Positions 37,908-47,693 of a DNA stretch of 64,000 bases are shown in pieces (the first letter of the stretch is position 1; every line of letters starts with the position of its first letter). The DNA is from CAWEWH01 sp963812775 (GTDB taxonomy: Bacteria; Pseudomonadota; Alphaproteobacteria; Rhizobiales; Beijerinckiaceae). A program made the position numbers and the translations under genes. The notes below the pieces were generated by a model. It saw nothing but the letters and a program-made list of their open reading frames with translations. It had not been told where the DNA came from and did no database searches. Where the stretch lies: positions 248,001 through 312,000 of the forward strand of contig CAWEWH010000005.1 of the NCBI GenBank assembly GCA_963812775.1, in the 5' to 3' direction.

Positions 37908-38396
37908 TCAGTCGTTCTCATCCCCTGCTATGACTTTGACCAGCGAAATGAGCCGGCGTATCTTGGGATCGGTGATGCGCACAAAGGCGCGCGTCAGCTG
38001 CACGCCTTCTGATGTGCTCAAGAAACTTGCCACATAGCCTGGCGCAACGTCACTCGCCCCCACATCCTGGCTGCCTACACGCGGTGCGCCTTCGAAGAAG
38101 AACTCGACGGGAACACCGAGCACCGCGGCCATCTGCTGCAAGCGACTGGCACTTGTGCGATTGGTGCCCTTCTCGTACTTCTGCACTTGCTGGAACGTGA
38201 CGCCGAGTGCTTCGCCAAGCTTGTCCTGGCTCATGCCAACGATCATGCGCCGCATACGTACGCGGCCACCGGCGTGCCGATCGACGGATGGGGATTTGTC
38301 GCCACCCCCGCTACCCTCGGGCGCACAGCCCTGACCATACCGATCGTTACTCCAGCGCGCAGCCATACGCCTATGGCTGCGCGTTAATAAGTCCAC
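37908..38396 (-). CDS. XRE-family transcriptional regulator
   Basis: Up to 162 residues. The HTH reads VDRHAGGRVRMRRMIVGMSQ, DKLGEALGVTFQQVQKYEKG, TNRTSASRLQQMAAVLGVPV, followed by FFFEGAP, the standard pattern of a rhizobial Cro/C1-type regulator family. A C-terminal part (FVRITDPKIRRLISLVKVIA) is the usual short helical tail. The N-terminal ~35 residues before DKSPSVDRH look non-homologous, so the real start may be internal (ATG 38364 or later). Confidence 0.85.
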   Translation of the reverse strand: MDLLTRSHRRMAARWSNDRYGQGCAPEGSGGGDKSPSVDRHAGGRVRMRRMIVGMSQDKLGEALGVTFQQVQKYEKGTNRTSASRLQQMAAVLGVPVEFFFEGAPRVGSQDVGASDVAPGYVASFLSTSEGVQLTRAFVRITDPKIRRLISLVKVIAGDEND

Positions 38397-38454
38397 GTCC
38401 CAGTCGCGGCCTTCTTTCAGAGGGATCCAGTCAGCGTTGCCGCCTTGCCGCTGG

Positions 38455-39567
38455 TCATGGCTTCATGGCGCCCTGCGCACTCGTGTAGACTGCATAGAGC
38501 GATGACGAGCCGCAAATGTACAGTCGATTTCGTTGCTGACCACCGAAGCACATGTTGGCCACAGTTTCCGGTAGATGGATTTTGCCGAGCAGATCGCCGT
38601 CCGGAGTATAGCAGCGCACGCCGTCCTCGTTGGGATCGCCCCAACCGACGGAGCACCAAAGGCGCCCGGCGGTGTCGCAGCGCAGTCCGTCGGTAATGCT
38701 GGGCTTGGGCATGTCCGCAAAGACCTTGCTGTTCGAAAGCTTTCCGGCCCCGAGATCCACGTCGAACACGCGAATATGAGACGGGTTGTCCGGCCCGTCC
38801 GTGAAGCCGGTATCGCAAATATAAAGCTTTTTCTCGTCAGGCGAGAAGCAAAGGCCATTCGGCTGCACGAAGTCATCGACGACCATCTTGATGTCGCCCG
38901 ACTTCGGATCTACCCGGTAGACGTTTTTCTTTTCCTGCTCAGGCTCAGCTTTGATGCCCTCATAGTAGCCGCCAATGCCATAGGCAGGATCGCAGAACCA
39001 GATCGAACCGTCGGCCGCGACGACCGCGTCATTCGGTGAGTTCAGCTTCTTGCCATTGTACTTGTCGGCGATGATGGTGATCGAGCTGTCGAGTTCGGTC
39101 CTGGTGACCCGTCGGCCGCTATGTTCGCAAGTGATCAGGCGTCCTTCTCGATCAATGGTGTTGCCGTTCGAGTTCATCGATGGCTGTCGAAATACGCTCA
39201 CGTGACCGTCATCCTCGCAGAAGCGCATGATGCGGTTGTTGGGGATGTCGCTGAACAGCACGTAGCGGCCAGCCGGGAAATAAACCGGTCCCTCGGCCCA
39301 ACGGAACCCGGTTGCGACGCGCTCAACAGCCATGGTGCCGGCGAAGGCCGGGAAACCACTAGCCCCGAACGCGCCTTTGGGCTTCTTGAGAGATTCCAGG
39401 CGAGAATCCGGATAGCGGCTCCCGGGTAGCGGCCCCAAGGGCAGTGGCTCGGTTGACCGGGTTGGAGCGCCCGTTTGGCCGAAAGGCGCTACGGTCGCCG
39501 CGTAGGCCGCTTCCATGGTCATGGCCGCCGCTGCCGCCGTTGTCGTCAAAAATGCTCGTCTGTTCAT
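38455..39567 (-). CDS. exported SMP-30/gluconolactonase-like lactonase
   Basis: 370 residues. ATG at 39567 is preceded by TAGGAGGG, and the leader MNRRAFLTTTAAAAAMTMEA is a Tat-like signal ending near AYAA. Six-bladed propeller motifs: FRWAEGPVYFPAGRYVLFSD, NSNGNTIDREGRLITCEHSG, LNSPNDAVVAADGSIWFCDP, FVQPNGLCFSPDEKKLYICD. These contain the Glu, Asn and Asp metal ligands of the SMP-30 family. Members hydrolyse sugar or aryl lactones; substrate here unknown, probably periplasmic. Confidence 0.85.
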   Translation of the reverse strand: MNRRAFLTTTAAAAAMTMEAAYAATVAPFGQTGAPTRSTEPLPLGPLPGSRYPDSRLESLKKPKGAFGASGFPAFAGTMAVERVATGFRWAEGPVYFPAGRYVLFSDIPNNRIMRFCEDDGHVSVFRQPSMNSNGNTIDREGRLITCEHSGRRVTRTELDSSITIIADKYNGKKLNSPNDAVVAADGSIWFCDPAYGIGGYYEGIKAEPEQEKKNVYRVDPKSGDIKMVVDDFVQPNGLCFSPDEKKLYICDTGFTDGPDNPSHIRVFDVDLGAGKLSNSKVFADMPKPSITDGLRCDTAGRLWCSVGWGDPNEDGVRCYTPDGDLLGKIHLPETVANMCFGGQQRNRLYICGSSSLYAVYTSAQGAMKP

Positions 39568-39719
39568 TGTTACCCTCCTAGAACTGAAACGCGCATCCGG
39601 ACTCCGAACTCCCGCGCCTGTATTCAAACTCGGAGACGGTCGTTCGGCCGGTGGGAACCGTAGCACGAACAGAACTAGCTGAAGAGCGTATCCCGGCTTG
39701 CTACGTCACCGATGTCGGC

Positions 39720-40184
39720 TCACTCAGCCGAGAGCTGGACAATTGACCTGTCAACAGCGGTGTGCAGACCCTTCAGGTTCTCTCTTCCTAGCAGCATAGC
39801 TACGCGGGCCTGGGCATCGCGCCACCGAGGCAGGGCGGCAAGAATTGCGGAGCGCCCCAGCTCGGTAAGCGCGACAGTGCGACGGCGATGGTCTGTTGGG
39901 TCGGTCACGATGCTGATGAGCTTGCGTCCTTCGAGCGGCCGCAACAAACGCGTCAGAGTGCTCGGATCGGCAAACAGCACCTCGCCGAGCTCGCTGACCG
40001 AGCATTGTGGACGCCGATGGATGGCGGCCAACGCTGAGAATTGCGGCCCCGAAAGTCCCGCCTGTTGAAGCTGCTGATCGTAAATTTGTGTCACGCGCCG
40101 CGTTACCTTGCGCAGCCGAAAACACGTACACTCGCTGAGCTCAGCGACGGGAATGGAAGAGAGCTTGGTTTTACCCCTCGCCAT
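39720..40184 (-). CDS. MarR-family transcriptional regulator
   Basis: 154 residues. Winged helix: SGPQFSALAAIHRRPQCSVS, ELGEVLFADPSTLTRLLRPL, EGRKLISIVTDPTDHRRRTV (the DxRxR wing), ALTELGRSAI. It lies 3 nt after the MATE exporter gene in the same operon, so it probably represses that operon through the palindrome at 41600-41613 and is relieved by the exporter's substrate (inference). Confidence 0.88.
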   Translation of the reverse strand: MARGKTKLSSIPVAELSECTCFRLRKVTRRVTQIYDQQLQQAGLSGPQFSALAAIHRRPQCSVSELGEVLFADPSTLTRLLRPLEGRKLISIVTDPTDHRRRTVALTELGRSAILAALPRWRDAQARVAMLLGRENLKGLHTAVDRSIVQLSAE

Positions 40185-40187
40185 GCG

Positions 40188-41576
40188 TCATCCTCTCGTC
40201 GCTATCTGCGCAACGCCAACGGGCGTGGTCGCGCGCCACGGCGCGAGCCACATTGCTGCTGCTATCACTAAGCCCATAGCAGCGATGCCCGCTCCCACCA
40301 TGCTGAAGAGACCATCGAGCCCAAGCCCTGCATTGACGGCCAAGGCGCCTCCGATGGCGGCCACGACGAGCCGCAAGATGCCGGCCATGAATGGCCATAG
40401 CATCTTCCCCGCACCTTGGGCTGCAAAGCTCAGTGCCATGCCGACCCCAAAAAGTGCGTAAAATGGCGCGACATGCGTGAGATAGGAACGGCCTGCTGCA
40501 TGCACTGCAGGGTCGCCGGAGAACAGTCCGATCCAGGCGGCGGGCGCCATCGCACCAAACAAGCCGATGGCGCCAGTCATCAGCGCCGCCGCAATTGCCC
40601 CCTGCCAAGCCACCCGTCGGGCGCGAGCATGGTCACCAGCCCCAATCGCGACCCCCACGAGGGTCGTCAACGCCGAGCCGATTCCGAAGACCAGAGGAAC
40701 AAGCATGAACTCAAGCCGCGCGCCGATGCCATACGCCGCCAGCGCCGCGACGCCGAAGCCCGCCACGAGGAATGTGATCACAATAGTGGTGAGATTGGCG
40801 ATAACCGCGGAACCGGAAGATACCAAACCCACGCGCAAAATCGCGACAAACAAGGCGCCACGAAAGCCTCCTGCCCCGAGCCGTGGCCTAAAGCCGAGGG
40901 CGCCGCACCAGACGCGCCATACGAGGAACAGCGCCGCGCCGGTTGAGGTCATTACTGCCGACACTGCAGCACCCGAAATCCCTAGGCCGTTCCAAGACCC
41001 GACGCCCAACACAAGGGCGAATGTAATTGGAATTTGCGCAAGCGACGCGACCAACATGGCGAGCCCAGGCAGGGCCGCGTTGCCAACACCGCGCAGCGTC
41101 GACGAGAGGGCAAACATGAGCCAGGGCGCGATCGCGCCCGCGAATAGAACTCTTGAATAGGAAATCGCGAAGTCGAGGGTGGCGTCGCGCCCACCGAGCG
41201 CGCGAAAAATGTCCGGCCCCCACGTCACCATCAGGCAGGTGAAGCCGAAAGCGAATGCACCCGCTATGGCAAGGGCATGCGGCACGAGAGCGCCGGCCTC
41301 ATCTCGCCTGGCGCCACCAACGGCACGCGCAACTGCGGCGGCTATTCCGCCGCCGATGCCTCCGGCGGCCATCATGGTCATTACCATCACGAGGGGAAAG
41401 ACGAGCGCAAAGCCGGCCAATGCTTCCGTGCCCAGTTGCCCCACTATGGCAGTCTCGGCGATGCTGACAGCCGACTGAGCGACCATTACGGCCATTGTTG
41501 GTGCGGCCAGCCTGAAAATGGATTTGCCGATTGGCGCAGTTAGCAATGGCGACGGAGGCCGGTGAAGAGCTGTCAT
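40188..41576 (-). CDS. MATE-family multidrug/toxin efflux transporter
   Basis: 462 residues, 12 predicted membrane segments in two homologous halves. PIGKSIFRLAAPTMAVMVAQ, IAETAIVGQLGTEALAGFAL, LSSTLRGVGNAALPGLAML, and in the second half AAYGIGARLEFMLVPLVFGI and TLVGVAIGAGDHARARRVAW. MATE proteins export cationic or other toxic compounds using Na+ or H+. First gene of an operon with MarR; the candidate operator is 24 nt upstream of its ATG. Confidence 0.9.
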   Translation of the reverse strand: MTALHRPPSPLLTAPIGKSIFRLAAPTMAVMVAQSAVSIAETAIVGQLGTEALAGFALVFPLVMVMTMMAAGGIGGGIAAAVARAVGGARRDEAGALVPHALAIAGAFAFGFTCLMVTWGPDIFRALGGRDATLDFAISYSRVLFAGAIAPWLMFALSSTLRGVGNAALPGLAMLVASLAQIPITFALVLGVGSWNGLGISGAAVSAVMTSTGAALFLVWRVWCGALGFRPRLGAGGFRGALFVAILRVGLVSSGSAVIANLTTIVITFLVAGFGVAALAAYGIGARLEFMLVPLVFGIGSALTTLVGVAIGAGDHARARRVAWQGAIAAALMTGAIGLFGAMAPAAWIGLFSGDPAVHAAGRSYLTHVAPFYALFGVGMALSFAAQGAGKMLWPFMAGILRLVVAAIGGALAVNAGLGLDGLFSMVGAGIAAMGLVIAAAMWLAPWRATTPVGVAQIATRG

Positions 41577-41599
41577 CGAGATCCTGTGTATCTACAAAT

Positions 41600-41613
41600 A
41601 TTGTATATACAAT
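41600..41613. promoter_or_regulatory. perfect palindrome ATTGTATATACAAT, likely MarR operator
   Basis: A 14-bp perfect palindrome in an AT-rich patch 24 nt upstream of the MATE start codon, where a promoter -10 or transcription start would lie. TTGTATATACAA-type dyads are common targets of MarR/AcrR regulators. The adjacent marR makes autoregulation of the operon likely (inference). Confidence 0.6.
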
Positions 41614-41850
41614 CATCTTCGCCTTTGGGCATTCACATTCATGTGATTGGGGGCCCAGCCGGCCTCCGTGGCTCCCTTCGCCACCGCGCCCGTGTTTTGA
41701 TCGTTCTGGCCGGCGCTTCGCTCCTGACCCCCTGCGGGTTGTTGTGCGGCGGTGATAAAATTACCCCCATCTGCTCCGTTTGTTCTCCCCCGGCGCCGGG
41801 AGAGCGATGCTGACACCGGGCTAGAGCGCGCGGTATGAGAGGACCCGCAA

Positions 41851-42024
41851 ATGACAAAGGCGCGCCAGAGACCGGTTCGCTGGAAAGTTTACTTCACGCG
41901 CGGACGGATAGCCCTCCTCGGCACTGTTTACGCAAAAGACCGCGCTGACGCGATCAAGACAGCTATCAAACAGTTCAAGGTACGGATGCCGGATCGTAGG
42001 CGCGTGAGCGTGCAGCTTGATTAG
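41851..42024 (+). CDS. small conserved-looking hypothetical protein (57 aa)
   Basis: Reads MTKARQRPVRWKVYFTRGRI, ALLGTVYAKDRADAIKTAIK, QFKVRMPDRRRVSVQLD. GAGAGG lies 8 nt before the ATG. The 'WKVYF-R-xxxLGxVxAxDxxxAIKxAIxxF' pattern is seen in many short alphaproteobacterial proteins of unknown role. Stands alone, with the divergent MATE operon to its left. Confidence 0.6.
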   Translation: MTKARQRPVRWKVYFTRGRIALLGTVYAKDRADAIKTAIKQFKVRMPDRRRVSVQLD

Positions 42025-42216
42025 GCCACCAAGAGCATCGAGAAGCGCATGGCACCACGCGTGTTTGCAAGCGCTGCTAGCGTGAGAGCGTGTGAAATCT
42101 AACCAACGGTCAGGGGGTGTCAGCACGCACCGGCAGCATTAGAGAAGCGTGGCATCCTATGATGGCATGTGTATCGCGACGGCATCGCTGCACACGGCGC
42201 TTAGGAGCAAAAAACG

Positions 42217-42897
42217 ATGACTAGATCGGCTTGCCTTGCGGCGGCGAGCGCGTACGCGCTTGCTGTTCTCTTCCATGTCGGTAGTGCCGACGCGCAGAAC
42301 GCTGCCGACGGAAGTAAAAATGCCAACCCCGTAGTTGAGGTGGCATCACTTTCCGGCCAGAACGATCGCGTCCGCACGGAGTTCTCGTCTTCTCGACTGC
42401 TGTTAGGTGTAGCGATTGCACAAGCAGTCTCCGCGGAACTTGCCTCCAACGAACCACAGGCCCGAGTTCAGTCAGCCAAAGTTGAGGTGGAGGGGGATGC
42501 GAAGATTGCCGGCCAAACTTCCGAACAGAAGGAAGCGGCCCGAGCCAATCAGGGCGCCTCGGGCGCAGGGGTGAAGCGAGAGGCAACTCAGCCCCCGGCC
42601 GACGCTAAGCAGCCACCAAAAGTCGAACCCAACTCTTCTGCCGACGAGGCGCGGACACGCGACAAAGGTGCTTCGCAAGCTGCGGCCGTTGCCAATGCCG
42701 CCGACCAAGTGCGCGTCGTGTCTGTCACTTCATCCATCAGCAGTTCGCGCTTGGCCGCTCAGCCCGGCCCACTGAATGAAGAGCGAGCCGAGGTGCTTCG
42801 AGGTCCGCAAGGCATTCTCGCCTACAACGTCTATGGACGCCATTACGGCGCCGAGGCGAGCGACGTGGCGGCCTGTCCTAACGCGCGCCCCGACTAG
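42217..42897 (+). CDS. secreted hypothetical protein, Ala/Glu/Lys-rich
   Basis: 226 residues. Signal peptide MTRSACLAAASAYALAVLFH ending at SADAQ. The middle (KEAARANQGASGAGVKREAT to SSADEARTRDKGASQAAAV) is low-complexity and probably unstructured. No recognised domain. Followed by a weak terminator-like hairpin at 43009-43028. Likely a lineage-specific exported protein. Confidence 0.5.
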   Translation: MTRSACLAAASAYALAVLFHVGSADAQNAADGSKNANPVVEVASLSGQNDRVRTEFSSSRLLLGVAIAQAVSAELASNEPQARVQSAKVEVEGDAKIAGQTSEQKEAARANQGASGAGVKREATQPPADAKQPPKVEPNSSADEARTRDKGASQAAAVANAADQVRVVSVTSSISSSRLAAQPGPLNEERAEVLRGPQGILAYNVYGRHYGAEASDVAACPNARPD

Positions 42898-43284
42898 CCA
42901 GAGCTGTGAGTTGAGATCGCGGATTCCAGCCCCGACTTGTTCGTTCTGTGATGGCTACTACCAATCTCGGTCATGGCGGCCCCACGTGATCTAAGATCTT
43001 TGCGGAACGCCTTCGGGGAGGCTTTTTTGCGATCGGAGCGGCGACGGCACGCCCGTTCGCTTCAGACCGCACCGCCCCAAACTCGTGCCGAGCTACCTTC
43101 CGTTTTGAACAGGCGCGGCAAAGGTGGCTGCCGGAAAAGGCCCGATGCGAGGGAACACACGCCAGATGTTGTGGCCAGCGAGCGATGGTCGAGCGCAGGC
43201 GCGACGGCCGTCCGTCGTCACTCGCCTTTAGCCTGCGGGGGCATTACGATGGTGTGCTCTCTAGGGGACGAACGGAGTTCCACG
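42898..43284. other. intergenic region with one hairpin
   Basis: Contains the hairpin described separately and otherwise no convincing gene. A frame open from 42973 into the zinc-ribbon gene lacks coding character before its ATG at 43285. Confidence 0.4.
43009..43028 (+). terminator. possible rho-independent terminator
   Basis: GCCT-TCGGGG-AGGC followed by TTTTTT. The stem is only 4 bp but the T-run is clear. Position fits termination after the gene ending at 42897. Confidence 0.4.
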
Positions 43285-43512
43285 ATGGACTGTCCAGTTT
43301 GCGGCGCGGATGCGCAGGATATCACCTCGCAAACGTTCGATGGCAGGAGCGTCCGGTGTAAATCCTGCGGCGTTTACGACATTTCCGGCACTGTCTACGA
43401 TCTCGGCACTCTGCGGAAGCTGAAGCCAGAAGAACGGCTGTTTGTCCTGAACAAAGCTAAGCAATTTGCTTGGCCAGGGAAGCGCCCAATGATCACGACC
43501 TACAAGCTATAA
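43285..43512 (+). CDS. small zinc-ribbon protein
   Basis: 75 residues. CPVCG at residues 3-7 and CKSCG at 25-29 make a four-cysteine zinc ribbon. The rest (TVYDLGTLRKLKPEERLFVL, NKAKQFAWPGKRP) is helical and basic. GGAG lies 9 nt before the ATG. Could be a nucleic-acid or protein-binding adaptor; no partner is evident. Confidence 0.65.
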   Translation: MDCPVCGADAQDITSQTFDGRSVRCKSCGVYDISGTVYDLGTLRKLKPEERLFVLNKAKQFAWPGKRPMITTYKL

Positions 43513-43729
43513 ATTCAAACTGACGCACCTCACCGGTAGTCAGCATAACAAGCGCGACCTTAGCGGCGCGCACGAAGCGATTTGCCGTCATCCGGCGTTC
43601 ATAAACCGTCAGTTAGCAATTTGCGGCCACCGCCTTGAATAGGGAGGTGGCAGCGCGGTCCGTCAGGTTATGCCGCGAAAACCTGGTGACCGCGCTTTCC
43701 GACTGTTGTGGCTCGCCATGCAGGTACGC

Positions 43730-44062
43730 ATGACAAATTCTGCAACCACATCAGCCCCCCGCCGGATCGAGCGCTGGCGCGTTGGCCACTCGCTTCAGGA
43801 GCAGCTTATTGCCATTCAACTGGACGATCCCAATGGCGAAGTGGTGTTGATGTCCCCATCCCAAGCTCTGGCGCTAAGTCAGGCACTGATGGCCGAAGGC
43901 GAAACACTTTCCAACCAAATGAAAACTCCCACGTCTCGTGACGTGAGGGATTCCATCAATTCATCGCGCCAGCGCGTTCGGCTGAATGTCAGCGACCGTC
44001 TTAAGCTTCCTCGTGGACCGGGCCAACGTCGAACGGATGGTGGCGGAACGGCGGAGGACTAG
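43730..44062 (+). CDS. small hypothetical protein
   Basis: 110 residues from ATG 43730 (an in-frame start at 43670 is possible). Core: RRIERWRVGHSLQEQLIAIQ, LDDPNGEVVLMSPSQALALS, QALMAEGETL. The 'DDPxGEVVLMSPxQALALSQALM' segment is of a type found in many short Bradyrhizobium-like proteins. The C-terminus is basic and probably disordered. Function unknown. Confidence 0.5.
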   Translation: MTNSATTSAPRRIERWRVGHSLQEQLIAIQLDDPNGEVVLMSPSQALALSQALMAEGETLSNQMKTPTSRDVRDSINSSRQRVRLNVSDRLKLPRGPGQRRTDGGGTAED

Positions 44063-44410
44063 ATTTTTGCAGTGATTACCAACAGGCCGGCCCGCCGTCG
44101 TTCGGCTCCTACCACGTTAACGCCAAGACTTAGGGGCTAGTCAAATCAACGTATCCCCACGCGATCGCTGCGGCGATTTTCGCGACATGCGGCGCATCCT
44201 AACGTTGCTGAAGGGCGACTTTTTCCACGCATCATTTCCAGCGTCGGCAATGGGAGATGTGACGCAGTAATGAACCCAAACGCCGGGCTCAACGTAGACG
44301 CATGGCAGCCGCACGTCGGCTGAGACCTAAGTCAGGAGTGCAGGGGCCAAAACTGTAGTAGTTGGGCGCACTCGCCTGCTGGCATTACCTTCGCCGCGAA
44401 CATGCGGACA
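44063..44410. other. intergenic region holding a gene fragment
   Basis: Between the small hypothetical protein and the cyclase/ATPase stop. Its only recognisable content is the GNAT C-terminal fragment at 44200-44301. Confidence 0.5.
44200..44301 (-). pseudogene. C-terminal fragment of the GNAT acetyltransferase gene
   Basis: About 100 nt matching the end of the GNAT gene at 23184-23285 with roughly 90 percent identity by eye (shared AACGTTGCTGAAGG, GCATCATTTCCAGCGTCGG, ACGCCGGGCTCAACGTAGAC). Homology stops abruptly at both ends. An extra in-frame disruption and loss of the rest make it a dead remnant of duplication. Confidence 0.75.
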
Positions 44411-47400
44411 TCAGTGGGACATGGCCGATGCGGCAACGCGCCTGTCGGGTAAAGCGCGTGGCTCTCGCTCAAACACAGGTTGTACGCTCGCAAGCGCGAT
44501 GACCTTTCGAGCAACGTCATCCCATGGTGAGAGGTCACGCAGGCGGCGCTTCACATCCGGGTCGGTCCTGTCGCCGAGGGTTTCCTGAAGAGTACGAAGG
44601 GCTCGCTGCTCGAATATGGGGAAATGAAGTTTGAAAGCGCACGCAACCGCGGCCCTCATCATGTTTTCGGCCTCGGCGCCACGTCCTGCATCGCGCATGA
44701 CGAGTGCCGCGATCCGTTTCACCTCGGGCTCGAGCCAGTGATCGGAACCGCTCTCAATGATCTGCAACGCGCGTCGGGCCGACGCATCGGCGCTGGCTAG
44801 GTCGTTGCACCGACGCTTACCGTCCGCCAAGGCAGCGTGAAAGGCAGTGGTGCTCAGCTGGTAGTTTGCTCGATCAAACTCCGCAATTGCTCTCTCCAAA
44901 AGGGAAATGCCTTGCCTGAGGTCGCCACGCTGGCACAACGCCCACCCCAAAAAAGCTTGGGCGTGGATCAGGCTCGTTTTCAGTTTGTGCTCCTCGCAAA
45001 GGTTGATCACGCGCCGCGCATTCAACAGCATTAGATCGGTGGCGCCCGCCAGGCCCATCACAAAGCAACCAAAGTAGGAGATCGCAAGTGCCACTGATTG
45101 CGGGTGGTTTCGGACATCATCGACGGCCGCGAGAGCCTCGAACCCGTTGCTCACAGATTGTTCAATATCACCGAGGCAAAGGAACGCGAGGCTGAGAAGT
45201 GAATGGCTGTGGACCTGCGTATTCTGTCCGAACATGTCGGTCGTTGCAGAGTCTCTCTCTGGTATGTAGAGGTCAAGTGATTCCCGAAGGTGGTGGACGG
45301 CGTGCTCTGCGTCGCCCTGACTTAAAAGGCAAATGCCCACAAGGCGGTGCCCGACCACACTACCAGAAGGAAACTTATACTGCTCAGCGAGGCGCAGGAA
45401 CATCCTGGCCAGTGCGAGGGCCTCGACGACGCGGCCCCTGCAATTCGCGAACACAAAATGCCCGAAAATGAATGCAAAAATCAAAGGGCTTGGCTCCGCG
45501 AGCTTGCAAAGTTCCATTCCTCGGCGGCAAGCAATTTCAAGCTGCGACGAAGTCGGACCTGAAGACGCTATGAGCGGCCCAATCATACCCGCCTGCAAAT
45601 TCAACTCCAGTGCGCTGCGCGTCTTGGCGTCTTGAATTCTTTGCGCGGCCGCAATGCCGCGCGTCGCGTGTTCGATGGCCTCGATGTGGGCGGAGCGCTT
45701 TTTTGCAGCGGCAGCTGCTTCGAGCCACGCCGTCGCCGCCTGCGCAAACTCCTCCGCAGCAGTAAAATGGTGAGCGACGATTTCAGGCAACGGCAGAATC
45801 GGCTGGCGGTGAAGCGTTTCAGCAATACGAGCATGCATCGCCCTGCGATCAGTCTGGAGCATTGAGTCACGTGCCGCTCGCTCGATCAGACCGTGGCGAA
45901 ACTCGTACGACGACTCCGCTCCCTCGTGCCGTGGAACAAGTATTTCAGCTGCAACTAGGGCCTCAAGCGCCTTCGGAACATTCGTGGAAACGCCGCTCAA
46001 CACACTCTCAAGCAAGACAGGAGTGAAAGTGCGGCCGATGCACGATGCCGCCTGCACGATGCGCCGTCCGTCTCCAATTTGATCAAGCCGCGCCGATACG
46101 ACCTCCGCAAGGGTAAGCGGCAAGTCCGCTCCATGGCTCTGGCGCTGCTCATTGCTTATCATGGAGAGAACCAGCTGCTCAATGAATAGAGGAAGGCCGT
46201 CGCTTGCATCGACCGCCAACGCTAGCAACTCGTCCGAGATGCTTTCTGCGCCCGGAATTGATCTCGCGAGGCACACAGCCTCAGCGCGCCTAAGCTCTCG
46301 CAGAGTTTCGACGGCTTGGGGCGGTGGGAGCCGCGGCGTTTGCGCCCCGGATCGGATCGTTAGCGCAATAAGAATTGGCGAGTTACGTAGCCGAGTGACC
46401 CCTTCGGACAAAAGCTCCGCGGTTGACGGGTCGAGCCACTGGGCATCATCGATCCACAGTAGCGTTGGCCACTCACGGGCGATCCGATAAAGCATAGATA
46501 GGAGGAAGTCAGACTGGCGTTGTTTGAGCAGCGGAGTTGTGACGGTCGTCTGAGATGTGCCTGGCAAAAGTAGCGCCACGAGGCTGTTGGCGATTTCAAG
46601 GTTGTCGCGCGATTTCGAGACCGAGGTCTCGCAAAAAAGCGGAGAGCTTTTCGGTTTTGACCTCAGCGCTATCTTCAGCGAGTAATCCGGCTCTGCTCCA
46701 GAGAAGACTTGCGACCGAGTGCAACGGAGAATGTGCGAGGAACTCGTGGCAACTGATTTGCAGCACAGCCGCTCTCGCTAACGCTGTTGACTGCGCGAAC
46801 TCGAGAACGAGCCGGGTCTTTCCAACGCCGGCTTCGCCAACCACGTAAATTGTCTGGCAGCGCGATTGCGCGTTCACCTTGAGCCATTGTTGCGTCAAAC
46901 GCTTTAGGTGCTCGTTGCGTCCCACCATTTCCGCTGCGCCTCCGCGCATGCGCGAATGAATTCGATCCGAAACGGCACGAGCGCCAACAACCTTGTAGAC
47001 TTGTATCAACCGCCTCAACCCTTTGAGCCTTCTCGGGCCTAAGGGCTCCGTGTCAAAGAGACCCTCAATAAGGTTTCGCGTCTCACCACTTACGACCACG
47101 CCATTTGTCGGGGCTTCGGCCTGGAGGCGAGCGGCTAGATTGACTGCCTCACCGACGACGCCGTGATCAGCCCGTCCGGCGCTGGAAATTTCGGAGCCGA
47201 CGACCACTAAGCCGGTATGGATCCCGATTCGGATCGAGAGCGGCGCTATCTCACTTGTAAGGCCGCTGGCCATCTGTGGAACGCGCTCGGCGACTTCCAG
47301 CGCGGCGCGAATGGCGCGCTCAGCATCGTTCTCATGGGCCGCCGGGTAGCCGAAATACAGCAGAATTCCGTCTCCCGCGAAATTCCTCGCGACGAAGCCA

Positions 47401-47567
47401 CCGTGGCGCTCCACGATTTCAAGAACCAAATTTTGGTAACGTGTTTGAACGGTGCGAAGCTCTTCCGGATCGAGTTGCTCGGACAATTCAGTGTAGCCCA
47501 CGAGATCGCAAAATCCGATACTCAGATAGCGACGTTCTGCGGGCCTTTCGTCGAGCGAGCCGGCCAT
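44411..47567 (-). pseudogene. class III adenylate/guanylate cyclase fused to AAA ATPase and TPR region, single frameshift
   Basis: About 1,050 residues after repair. The N-terminal cyclase domain has IGFCDLVGYTELSEQLDPEE and ARNFAGDGILLYFGYP (metal-binding Asp residues), SIRIGIHTGLVVVGSE and AVNLAARLQAEAPTNGVVVS. Then come a Walker A (VVGEAGVGKTRLVLEFAQ), a Walker B (PTLLWIDDAQWLD) and a long helical TPR-like C-terminus with REPRALPDRR at its end. The frame breaks near 46606: one reading ends EIARQP-stop, the next continues NLEIANSLVALLLPG. One extra base explains it. ATG 47567 has AGGGA 7 nt before it. Such proteins are thought to link cAMP/cGMP synthesis to an STAND-type switch. Confidence 0.8.
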
Positions 47568-47693
47568 GTCAACTTCCCTATCCCTGCTCATGAGCTCGGT
47601 GTCCGAGTTCAAGATGCTAACCAGGGATCTTGGGCGCACTTTCGAGGATCGACTATGACACCGCGCACACTACACGGTGATGGCAGCTTTCGA

